From the NCBI RefSeq assembly GCF_030269765.1, contig NZ_BSTX01000002.1:496001-560000 (forward strand): a DNA stretch of 64,000 bases. The letters run 5' to 3'. How positions within the stretch are numbered: position 1 is the first letter of the stretch; each line of letters begins with the position of its first letter. The notes below the pieces were generated by a model. It saw only the letters and a program-made list of their open reading frames with translations, had not been told where the DNA came from and searched no databases. Below are positions 43,766 through 50,750 of this stretch, one piece after another. The position numbers were made by a program, and so were the translations under genes. The stretch comes from Actinorhabdospora filicis. Its GTDB lineage: Bacteria > Actinomycetota > Actinomycetes > Mycobacteriales > Micromonosporaceae.

Positions 43766-44551
43766 CTATCCGAACAGCAGCACCCCGGCGGCGACGGCGA
43801 CGTTGAGGGAGTCGGCCCGTCCGCGCATCGGAATCGACACCGCCTCATGCGGCACCTCCCGCCACTCCGGCGCCACCCCGTTGCCCTCGGAGCCGACGAC
43901 GATCGCCGTCGGGCGATCACCGCGCGGCCGGTCCCGGAAGTGCCCCTCGGCGCCCGGAAGCGCCAGGTGGACGGCGAAGCCGTGCCGCTCAAGCCATGTA
44001 GCGGCCTGGGCGGGGGAGCCGAGGTCGATGACGGGTGTGGTCAAGACCGTGCCCCGGCTGGCGGTGAACACCTCCGGGCTCTCCACCCGGGCCCGGCGAC
44101 TGGTCACGATCAGCGCGGCGGCGCCACTGGCGTCCACGACGCGCACCAGCGCGCCGAGGTTGGAGGCGTACTCGATCCCGTCGGCGACCAGGACGACCGT
44201 GCCGGGCCCGACGGGCCGTCCACCGATGACACCGTCCCCGGCGCGCCAGTCGGGCAGCCGCACCAGCGAGGCCAGCCCGGAGGGGCGGTTGCGGCGGCTG
44301 ACCCGCGCGAAGGTCTTGACCGAGACGGTGAAGGACGCCCTCGCGCGGCCGGCGGCGGCCCGGGCCAGAGCCCGCCCGTCGTCGCCGAGCAGCTCGGGAC
44401 ACCACACGAAGGTCTCGATGTCCCCGGCGGCGTCAAGGAGACAGCGGTGGGCCCACTCGCCTTCGGCGATCAGGGTCCCCGGCGGGGTGCTACGGGTGGA
44501 CAGAAGCGCGCTGATACGCGCATCGCGTGCACTGACGTGCGCGGCGGCCAT
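43766..44551 (-). CDS. TrmH/SpoU-family RNA 2'-O-methyltransferase (TsnR-like)
   Basis: A 261-aa SPOUT-class methyltransferase. The N-terminal substrate-binding domain (about 1-95) precedes the knot domain with VADGIEYASNLGALVR (motif 1, near residue 120), IVVGSEGNGVAPEWR (motif 2, near 215) and VSIPMRGRADSLNVAVAAGV (motif 3, at the end). It would transfer methyl from SAM to a ribose 2'-O of rRNA or tRNA. Motif 1 and the TASRGTVLTTPVI segment resemble the thiostrepton-resistance methyltransferase TsnR/NshR; this remains a possibility only, since housekeeping members are similar. It is divergent from the HAD gene. No thiopeptide genes are in the window. Confidence 0.85.
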   Translation of the reverse strand: MAAAHVSARDARISALLSTRSTPPGTLIAEGEWAHRCLLDAAGDIETFVWCPELLGDDGRALARAAAGRARASFTVSVKTFARVSRRNRPSGLASLVRLPDWRAGDGVIGGRPVGPGTVVLVADGIEYASNLGALVRVVDASGAAALIVTSRRARVESPEVFTASRGTVLTTPVIDLGSPAQAATWLERHGFAVHLALPGAEGHFRDRPRGDRPTAIVVGSEGNGVAPEWREVPHEAVSIPMRGRADSLNVAVAAGVLLFG

Positions 44552-44789
44552 GATGGTCTCCGGATGGAGGGTACGGCTGAGGCAGGCGCGTCGTCCTCAT
44601 CGGACGGACCTGCTCCCCAAGGCATGGTGTGCGCCGGATCGGCGCCCCCGGTTGCGCGCGGTCTACCGGGTGCCCTGGCCGTACATGGCCGTGAACATGT
44701 GCGCAGGCTAACCATCGATCGGGCGGCCGCGCACCTGAGTTTCCGTGCACACTCGGCGGCGAGTGGTGTCGACGGAAAGGACCCTGAGG

Positions 44790-45431
44790 GTGAAGAAGTA
44801 CGTGCTCTTCGATCACGACGGCGTGCTGGTGGACACCGAACTCTGGTACTTCCGGGCCGGAGAACGCGCACTGGCCGACATCGGCATGACCCTCGACCGG
44901 GAGCAGTACCTGCGCGACATGCCCGAGGGAAAGGCCACCTGGGCCCAGGCGAGGGCCGCGGGCGTCGATGAGCCGACCATCGATCGCGTGCGCGTGGCCC
45001 GCGACGCCTACTACCAGGAGTACCTCAGGACCGAGGCCATCGAGATCGACGGCGTCGCCGACGTCCTCACCGAGCTCTCCAAGCACGTCCGCATGGCCAT
45101 CGTGACGACCTCCAAGGGCGTCGACTTCGAGCTCATCCACGAACAGCGCCAGATCAGGCGCTTCATGGACTTCGTGCTCGTCCGCGAGGACTACCGGCTC
45201 GCCAAGCCGCACCCGGAGCCGTACCTGACCGGCCTCAAACGCCTCGGAGCCACCAAGGAGCAGACGCTGGTCGTGGAGGACTCATCGCGCGGGCTTCGGT
45301 CGGCGGTGGCGGCCGGGATCGACTGCGTCATCGTCCACAACGCCTTCACCGAAGGACAGGACTTCTCCCAGGCCGCCCACCGCATCGACACCCTCGCCGG
45401 GCTCAAGGACATCGTCCTCGACCCGGGGTGA
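44790..45431 (+). CDS. HAD-superfamily phosphatase (beta-phosphoglucomutase-like)
   Basis: A 213-aa HAD hydrolase of subfamily I. Motif I is LFDHDGVLVDTE (nucleophile Asp8, acid Asp10), motif II is IVTTSKG near 110, motif III is the Lys in AKPHPEPYL near 138, and motif IV is VEDSSRGLRSA near 162. The helical cap lies between about 15 and 85. It would hydrolyse a phosphorylated small metabolite. GTG 44790 is preferred over an upstream in-frame GTG because motif I should lie within the first dozen residues. It is divergent from the methyltransferase gene, with about 240 bp between. The substrate is unknown. Confidence 0.87.
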   Translation: MKKYVLFDHDGVLVDTELWYFRAGERALADIGMTLDREQYLRDMPEGKATWAQARAAGVDEPTIDRVRVARDAYYQEYLRTEAIEIDGVADVLTELSKHVRMAIVTTSKGVDFELIHEQRQIRRFMDFVLVREDYRLAKPHPEPYLTGLKRLGATKEQTLVVEDSSRGLRSAVAAGIDCVIVHNAFTEGQDFSQAAHRIDTLAGLKDIVLDPG

Positions 45432-45565
45432 CGGCGCTCGTCCGAGATACGGCCGAACGGCCCAAAACCCGGGGTATCTGCCTCACCCCGGGCCCGCTCT
45501 TAACCCGCGTAACCCCGTTCCACGGGATCGGGTCCGGCACCGCCACGCAGCCACCAGGAGCAGCC

Positions 45566-45703
45566 ATGAACGCCCCGATCCTCACCATCGAGCGCCCCAC
45601 CGAGACCACCGAGCGCCCCCGGCGCGGCCGCCACCGCCGCCCCTCACGGCTGCGGCTCGGACGCGTCCTGGGCGCCCTGCGAGGCACCGCCGACAAGCAC
45701 TGA
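45566..45703 (+). CDS. Arg-rich 45-residue peptide
   Basis: ATG 45566 follows a good AGGAG site. The peptide has an acidic-neutral start (MNAPILTIERPTETTERP) and a strongly basic middle (RRGRHRRPSRLRLGRVLGAL). It may bind nucleic acid or membranes, or be a small ribosome-associated protein. A longer frame starting at 45428 overlaps the HAD stop and is less likely. A perfect 26-bp palindrome terminator with a T-run follows. Confidence 0.55.
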   Translation: MNAPILTIERPTETTERPRRGRHRRPSRLRLGRVLGALRGTADKH

Positions 45704-45730
45704 GACGACCCCGGGCGGGGGAGACGTAAA

Positions 45731-45756
45731 GGGCCGGGCCAACGTTGGCCCGGCCC
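45731..45756. terminator. 26-bp palindrome with T-run
   Basis: GGGCCGGGCCAAC (45731-45743) is followed directly by its reverse complement (45744-45756), then ATTTT on the plus strand; AAA precedes it, which gives a short T-run on the other strand too. It is a bidirectional intrinsic terminator between the small peptide gene and the convergent MBL gene. Confidence 0.85.
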
Positions 45757-45764
45757 ATTTTGCT

Positions 45765-46592
45765 CTAAGCGGAGAGTTCGGCGGCGACCATCGGCGCACC
45801 CAGCTGGATCATCCACGTCAGCCCCGACTCCGGCGCGAAACCGCTGAGCCGGTTCTCCAGCTCCTGCTTGCCCGCGTCGTCCAGCTGCCCGTCAACGGCC
45901 AGCTCAGCGACCTGCGCACGGTAGAACTCCAGGTACGCACGCTGCCCCGACAGCAACTCCAGACCGGCCGGCGCGCCGTGCCCCGGGTAGAGGACCTTCA
46001 CCCCGTCCAGCTCACCCTCCAGCAGCGACAGGTTCTCCAGCCACGCCCCGGTGTGCCCATCGGCGGTGTAGGAGTGGCAGCCGTGGAAGGCGATGTCACC
46101 GATGAACGCCACCACATCACCCTCATCCGGGGTCAGCAGCAGGTAGCTGTCGGCGTGGCTCTCACCCGCACCGAGCTCCCGGGCGGTGATGCTCAGGTCC
46201 TGGAACTGGACCTTCTCCCCATCGGCCAGCTTGACCGTCGGCAGCGCGGTCACCGCCGGCCACTCATCGCCGTACACCGGACCCCACTGCGCCCGCTTGG
46301 CATCGGCGATCTCGGCGATCACCCGCGCCACACCCTCCGTGGCGTACACCGGCGTACCCGGGTTGCGGCGAACCAGCGTGTCCACACCATTGAAGTGGTC
46401 GGGGTGGGCGTGGGTGACAAAGATTCCGAGCACCGGCTTGCCGAGCGCGTCGATGCGATCGGCGAGCTGGTCGATCTCGGTGTTGAGCAGGCTGGTGTCG
46501 ATCACGATCACGCCATCGGCGGTCTCGATCAGGTAAGCGTTGACGAACAGACCGGCCTCGCCGGCGGTGTGAGTGTGCACAGTGTGTGTCAT
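45765..46592 (-). CDS. MBL-fold metallohydrolase
   Basis: A 275-aa metallo-beta-lactamase-fold protein. The metal motif THAHPDH (near residue 60), the His of GAGESHADSYLL (near 145), FIGDIAFHG (near 165) and LYPGHGAP (near 203) are the usual ligands of a dinuclear site. The closing 60 residues are helical. Members include lactonases, glyoxalase II-like and sulphatase-like hydrolases; no feature selects among them. It is divergent from a LysR gene, with 89 bp between that hold a palindromic operator, so it is the likely LysR target. A palindromic terminator follows. Confidence 0.88.
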   Translation of the reverse strand: MTHTVHTHTAGEAGLFVNAYLIETADGVIVIDTSLLNTEIDQLADRIDALGKPVLGIFVTHAHPDHFNGVDTLVRRNPGTPVYATEGVARVIAEIADAKRAQWGPVYGDEWPAVTALPTVKLADGEKVQFQDLSITARELGAGESHADSYLLLTPDEGDVVAFIGDIAFHGCHSYTADGHTGAWLENLSLLEGELDGVKVLYPGHGAPAGLELLSGQRAYLEFYRAQVAELAVDGQLDDAGKQELENRLSGFAPESGLTWMIQLGAPMVAAELSA

Positions 46593-46644
46593 GCACTAAG
46601 CCTCACCCCGATCCACCGGCTACCGTGTCCGGAGATGAGCGCCC

Positions 46645-46667
46645 GGTGTCAGGCCCGGCCTGACACC
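46645..46667. promoter_or_regulatory. Palindromic LysR-type operator
   Basis: GGTGTCAGGCC (46645-46655), one central C, then GGCCTGACACC (46657-46667). The core TCA-N9-TGA fits the T-N11-A logic of LysR sites. It lies 15 bp before the LysR start and 52 bp before the divergent MBL start. Confidence 0.75.
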
Positions 46668-46681
46668 AAGAAGAGGATCGC

Positions 46682-47566
46682 GTGGACATCCAGCAGTTCC
46701 GCTCCGCGCTGAGCGTGGCCAACCACGGCAGCCTGCGCGCCGCGGCCGTAGCCCTCCACCTCACCCCACAGAGCCTCTCCGAGCAGCTCGCCCGCATGGA
46801 ACGCGCCCTGGGCGTCACCCTCTTCACCCGCACCTCCACTGGCATGCGCCCCACCCCCGCCGGCGAGCAGTTCCTGCGCGAGGCCGCCGACGTCGTCACC
46901 GCCTTCGACCGCCTCATCAACACCACCCGCGCCACCGCCGCCCCCACCGAGCTGCGCCTGGCCGCCGCCTACGACCTCGGCGACGTCGTCCGCCACCTCG
47001 CCCGCCCCCTCCTGGCCGAACAGCCCACCATGGTCGTCCGCAACCGCCAGCTCGGCTGCCCCCAACACGCCCCCGCCCTGCTCTCCGGCGACATCCACGC
47101 CGCCCTCGCCCACCACCCCCCGACCCGCCCCGACCCGCGCGGCGTCCACCGCCTCGTCATCGACGCCACCCCCCGGCACGCCCTGATCTACGACCGCCAC
47201 CCCCTCGCCGGGCAACCCCAGGTGAGCCTGTCGCGACTCTCCCGCGAACCCCTGATCCTGCCCGGCACCGAAGCCAACCCCGGCTGCCTGCGCGAGCTGG
47301 AACTCACCGAGTTCACCGACCGCGGCCTGCGCCCCAGAATCGGCGCCGAAGTCCACGGCATCGACCTCGCCATCGCCGCCGTCGCCTCCGGCGCCGGCTA
47401 CGCCCTCTGCGTGCGCACCACCTACCCGACCGAGCCCGGCATGCGGTTCGTGCCGATCTCCGACCCGATCCTCCCGCACCAGGTCGCGCTCCTCTGGCAC
47501 GACCGGCAGGCGGTGGCGCCACTGCTGACGGTGGCGCGGCGGTTGCACCGGCGGCTGCCCGCGTGA
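46682..47566 (+). CDS. LysR-family transcriptional regulator
   Basis: A 294-aa regulator. The N-terminal HTH reads DIQQFRSALSVANHGSLRAA, then LHLTPQSLSEQLARMERALG and LFTRTSTGMRPTPAGEQFL, the standard LysR pattern. The effector domain (about 90-290) includes GVHRLVIDATPRHALIYDRH. GTG 46682 follows AAGAAGAGG and starts directly at DIQQF. It is divergent from the MBL-fold hydrolase, and the palindrome between probably serves autoregulation and activation of that gene. The inducer is unknown but may be a substrate or product of the hydrolase. Confidence 0.9.
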   Translation: MDIQQFRSALSVANHGSLRAAAVALHLTPQSLSEQLARMERALGVTLFTRTSTGMRPTPAGEQFLREAADVVTAFDRLINTTRATAAPTELRLAAAYDLGDVVRHLARPLLAEQPTMVVRNRQLGCPQHAPALLSGDIHAALAHHPPTRPDPRGVHRLVIDATPRHALIYDRHPLAGQPQVSLSRLSREPLILPGTEANPGCLRELELTEFTDRGLRPRIGAEVHGIDLAIAAVASGAGYALCVRTTYPTEPGMRFVPISDPILPHQVALLWHDRQAVAPLLTVARRLHRRLPA

Positions 47567-47839
47567 CGGGCCGTGTCCCCTGCCCCGCGGCTGAAACTGC
47601 CGCCGTACAGGGGTTGTGACCTCGCCACTCGACACCTCCCTAGCTGTGGGTGCCGCAGCTCACAGCAGAGGCTTGGGGGCTCTGAATCGACGCCGTCAGC
47701 GCAGCTTGGCAGATTGTCCATTGTGAAGCGATGGGGGACGCCAACAGGCGCACTTGGATGGACGGTATTGCGGCACGAACCGAAGATCGCTAGCTTCTCG
47801 TCTGCCCGCTCTTGATCCTCTTGCCCTGAGGTTGTGCCC

Positions 47840-48265
47840 GTGTCCCATGTGCCTTTCCGTGCCCGTTGGCGTGCCCTGGTGGCGGCGTCTGCCATCGCCA
47901 TCCCCGGTATCGCGGTGATCGTCGGCGCACCGGCCGCTTCCGCAGACACAGCAGACGCGTGCGCGAAACTCGCCACCGACGCCGCCGTGGAGAGCGAGTA
48001 CCAGGCCCAGCGCCTCGCCATGCAGTGCGACGCTGCGGTGGAGGTACTGGAGAAGGCCTCTTCGACCGTTAAGATCACCGCTCGGCCGGGTGGGGACTTC
48101 TCCTACAAGGGATGGCTCGCGCCGCACCGGGTCGAGCGAAACGACCGCTGGATCGACATCGACACCACGCTCGTGGCCGGATCCGACGGGCTGCTGCGCC
48201 CGAAGGCTGCAGCCGACGTGAGCTTCTCTCCCGGCGGCACCGCTCCCTTTGCGAGGTGGAAATGA
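47840..48265 (+). pseudogene. N-terminal stub of a LamG-type secreted protein
   Basis: A 141-codon frame. The signal peptide (ALVAASAIAIPGIAVIVGAP) is followed by a domain that matches the first 130 residues of the LamG proteins at 27292 and 56307: here DRWIDIDTTLVAGSDGLLRP and ADVSFSPGGT, there SWRDVDPSLVAGADGRLRP and ARVSFSPGGD. After FSPGG it ends within a few residues (APFARWK), so over 1000 residues (LamG domains) and the whole Rhs gene are absent. GTG 47840 begins with the same GTG-TCC and leader. Its stop overlaps the next gene by ATGA. It may now serve as a promoter and translational lead-in for that gene. Confidence 0.75.
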
Positions 48266-48690
48266 ATGACCAGGCCGCGAGGCTTGCGGGTCAATGCGAT
48301 GAGTGTGGTCGGCCCCGCTCGGGATGGGCAGTGCAATTGATACGGCAAGGACGGATTCGATGGGAGGTTGAATGGTCCTGTGAAGCATGTGGAACGTACT
48401 CGCATGATGGAGGCTGGGGGGCTACTCCGGAGTATCTGCGTTGTGAGATTTTGGCGCAGCATGGCTTTCACTGTGTCAGATTGATGGATGCTGAATACCG
48501 TGGAGGTGGGGCCTTGAAGGCGTTTCGCGACGCTTTCGATATCTCGATCCAAGAGGCTAAAGAATTGTCTAATAAATTGAAGTCGGGCGGGTATGAAAGC
48601 ACGCTCATTGAAGCGAAATTTCTCGTTGATACTCTGCGGGATGCAGGCATAGCGAGCGTAGTAAGTCCTGGTAGGTGTGAGGAGTCTTGA
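48262..48690 (+). CDS. Zinc-ribbon protein, candidate orphan immunity protein
   Basis: A 142-aa protein. Two Cys pairs (CDECGRPRSGW and WSCEACGTYSH, about residues 11 and 41) form a likely zinc ribbon. The rest is helical and charged (FDISIQEAKELSNKLKSGGY, then LVDTLRDAGIASVV). The base composition is clearly AT-richer than its neighbours, like the toxin tail at 37.3-38.3 kb. GAGGTGGAA precedes ATG 48262, which overlaps the stop of the LamG stub. Immunity genes sit at the 3' ends of Rhs operons, so this probably is an immunity gene left after toxin deletion. No family is recognised. Confidence 0.6.
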   Translation: MNDQAARLAGQCDECGRPRSGWAVQLIRQGRIRWEVEWSCEACGTYSHDGGWGATPEYLRCEILAQHGFHCVRLMDAEYRGGGALKAFRDAFDISIQEAKELSNKLKSGGYESTLIEAKFLVDTLRDAGIASVVSPGRCEES

Positions 48691-49064
48691 CCGGGACTTC
48701 GTAGGGTCGCAGGCCGCAATGTCGTCGTCACCGACGTCACGCATGCCCATTGAGGTGAGTGGCATCGATCGGCGGTCCGTGGCGGTCGCCATAGAGCGTG
48801 TGTTGTGGGTGTTCCTGACTGAGGTACTCACGACCGTGGTGGAGGGCGGACCTCATCGCGCACGTGGCGTCCAAGATCGACACGCGTGCTGGCGTGTCGG
48901 TGGCTTCCGGCGACACCTTCCACGGGTACTCCCTGCTACCTCTGCCAGTGGGAGCCTGCTGGCGGTGCCGATCGAGTGGATGAACAAGGCCGCACGTCAT
49001 GGGCGAAAGTGTGCGAATTAGGATATGGCGCTCGTGCGAACCAACGGAGCTGGTGGCTGCCTGC
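48691..49064. other. 374-bp stretch without an intact gene
   Basis: The plus strand shows a short protein-like fragment (LIAHVASKIDTRAGVSVASG, near 48853-48912) that ends in frame breaks, with no start or ribosome site. It may be decayed accessory DNA. No hairpin, att site or IS end was recognised. Confidence 0.35.
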
Positions 49065-50027
49065 TTAGGTCGACCGGACCTCGACGTTCGTATCCGACCT
49101 AGAGACCGCCATGTGGAGCAGAGGCGCCTCCAGCGCCGGTGCGTGTCGAGGGCATGCATTCGAAGGCGGACGCAAGTGCAACGGGCTGCCCTTGGCAGCC
49201 ATGTAGACCAGGACATCCTCGTGGGTGATGAGCGTTGCGGGAACGCCCTTGGCATTGGCTTTGCGGGCATTGTCGAGGGCGAAGAAGGAGGGGCGGGCGG
49301 TGAGGTGCCCGTCCTGCCAGGCGGCGAGCAGGGCGGTGTTGCGCTCGTGCGCGTGGAACCCGGCGGCGATGGCGGCGGTGGTGATGAGGCCGGGGATGTC
49401 GATGAGGGTTCCGTTGCGGCGGATGGGGCGGGCGGTGATGGCGAGGATGCCGCCGGGCCTGAGCAGCGTGTGGCAGTGGGTGAAGACCTCGGTGAGGCCT
49501 GCGGTGTAGGCGTGGAGGGGTAGGTAGGCGAGGTTGGTGCGGTCGGTGCCGTAGGTGTCGTCGCTTTTGTGGATGCCGGTGCCGGGGGTGGGTTTGACGT
49601 TGCCGTGGAGGGATGGGCCGTACGGGGGTGAGGTGAGGACGAGGGCTACGCGGCCGTGGAGGGCGGTTGAGACGAGCTTGTCCAGCTTCCTTGCGTCGCC
49701 TTGGGTGATGGACGCGGTGAGGCCCGGGGGACGGGTCTCGGCGATCGCCTCGGTGGCGATGGTGGCCCAGCGGGGTTCGTATTCGACGCCGATGGCGTGA
49801 CGGCCCGCCCGTAGCGCCTCGATGAGAGTCGTGCCGATGCCGCACATGGGGTCGAGGACGATGTCGCCGGGTTGTGTGTAGGCGGTGATGGCGTGGTGGG
49901 CGATGGCGGGGAGCATTTTGGCGGGGTGGGCTTTGGTGGCGGTGGGGTAGTCGCGGCGCTGGGTGCGGGGGCTGTCTTGGCCGGTGGTCCAGACCGAGCC
50001 GGACCAGGGATCGCCGGGGGTGGTCAT
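49065..50027 (-). CDS. DNA methyltransferase (N4-C/N6-A beta type, TSPPY)
   Basis: A 320-aa amino-methyltransferase. The SAM-binding motif LDPMCGIGTTLIEALRAGRH (near residue 58) is normally FxGxG, here PMCGIG; the catalytic motif is VLTSPPYGPS (near 131). TSPPY is typical of N4-cytosine enzymes such as PvuII-type, although N6-adenine is possible. An unassigned region of about 60 residues lies between these motifs and the C-terminal PSFFALDNARKANAKG. ATG 50027 overlaps the stop of the upstream gene (ATGA). There is no restriction endonuclease gene beside it, so it is an orphan methyltransferase. Such pairs are common on actinomycete mobile elements. Confidence 0.85.
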   Translation of the reverse strand: MTTPGDPWSGSVWTTGQDSPRTQRRDYPTATKAHPAKMLPAIAHHAITAYTQPGDIVLDPMCGIGTTLIEALRAGRHAIGVEYEPRWATIATEAIAETRPPGLTASITQGDARKLDKLVSTALHGRVALVLTSPPYGPSLHGNVKPTPGTGIHKSDDTYGTDRTNLAYLPLHAYTAGLTEVFTHCHTLLRPGGILAITARPIRRNGTLIDIPGLITTAAIAAGFHAHERNTALLAAWQDGHLTARPSFFALDNARKANAKGVPATLITHEDVLVYMAAKGSPLHLRPPSNACPRHAPALEAPLLHMAVSRSDTNVEVRST

Positions 50028-50644
50028 GGGCGGGTCCGGGGTGGGGTGAAGACGAAGATGTCGCGGTGGATGCGGTGATGGCGGGGTGTGCCGGGGGCGC
50101 CGGTGGAGATGTCGAGGGTGGGTGCGGGGACGGCGATGAGGTGCTGCTGGTAGCCGAATCCGGCCGTGCGGGCGTTGTCGACTAGTAGGGCGTGGGTGTC
50201 GGAGCCGGTGCCGGATAGGACCGCCACGTGGCCGGTGGGGGCCAGCGCGTGGCGGCAGGCGGGCCACCAGCCCGGTTGCAGTGTGGCGGTGTCGGTGGTG
50301 GTGAGGAGGTCGACGTCGCAGACGAAGGCGGCGATGGCGTCGGGGAGGTACTCGGTGTCGACGCGGCGGACCTGGCCCCAGCCGCGGGCATCGGCCGGGA
50401 GCCGGAGAAGCGTGTTCTCGGTGTCGGCTATCTGGGCGTCGGCGACGAGGCAGAAGCAGCGGTGCCCGCGTGCGGCCGCCACGGGCAGCATCAGGGCGGT
50501 GGTGTCGATGATGATGCCGGCACGGGGTGCGTAGATGTCGAGCAGCGCGTCGGGGAGGCTGCGGCCTGGCCCGGTCCCGGTCGGTAGGACCGAGAGGGGG
50601 ACGTCGAGGTTGCCGCCCCAGGGATGTAGTGGTGTGTCGGACAT
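50024..50644 (-). CDS. Hypothetical protein coupled to the DNA methyltransferase
   Basis: A 206-aa protein. It has a Rossmann-like outline (IYAPRAGIIIDTTALMLPVA near residue 38, then CFCLVADAQIADTENTLLRL, FVCDVDLLTTT near 108 and LAPTGHVAVLSGTGSD near 134), like a SAM-methyltransferase fold without clear SAM motifs. It may be a degenerate methyltransferase subunit for target recognition. ATG 50644 is followed by a tight ATGA overlap with the methyltransferase gene, so the two are expressed together. It lies 107 bp downstream of the LysM-BTAD gene and could be in the same operon. Function is unknown. Confidence 0.6.
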   Translation of the reverse strand: MSDTPLHPWGGNLDVPLSVLPTGTGPGRSLPDALLDIYAPRAGIIIDTTALMLPVAAARGHRCFCLVADAQIADTENTLLRLPADARGWGQVRRVDTEYLPDAIAAFVCDVDLLTTTDTATLQPGWWPACRHALAPTGHVAVLSGTGSDTHALLVDNARTAGFGYQQHLIAVPAPTLDISTGAPGTPRHHRIHRDIFVFTPPRTRP

Positions 50645-50750
50645 GATGCCGGCGGGCTGTGTGCACCTGCCATCGGCGACGACCGTCTTCGTTTATACCT
50701 CCTCAACACCCGCTTGAGCCCAATCCGGTGAGGCACAGACCAGGCACAGC

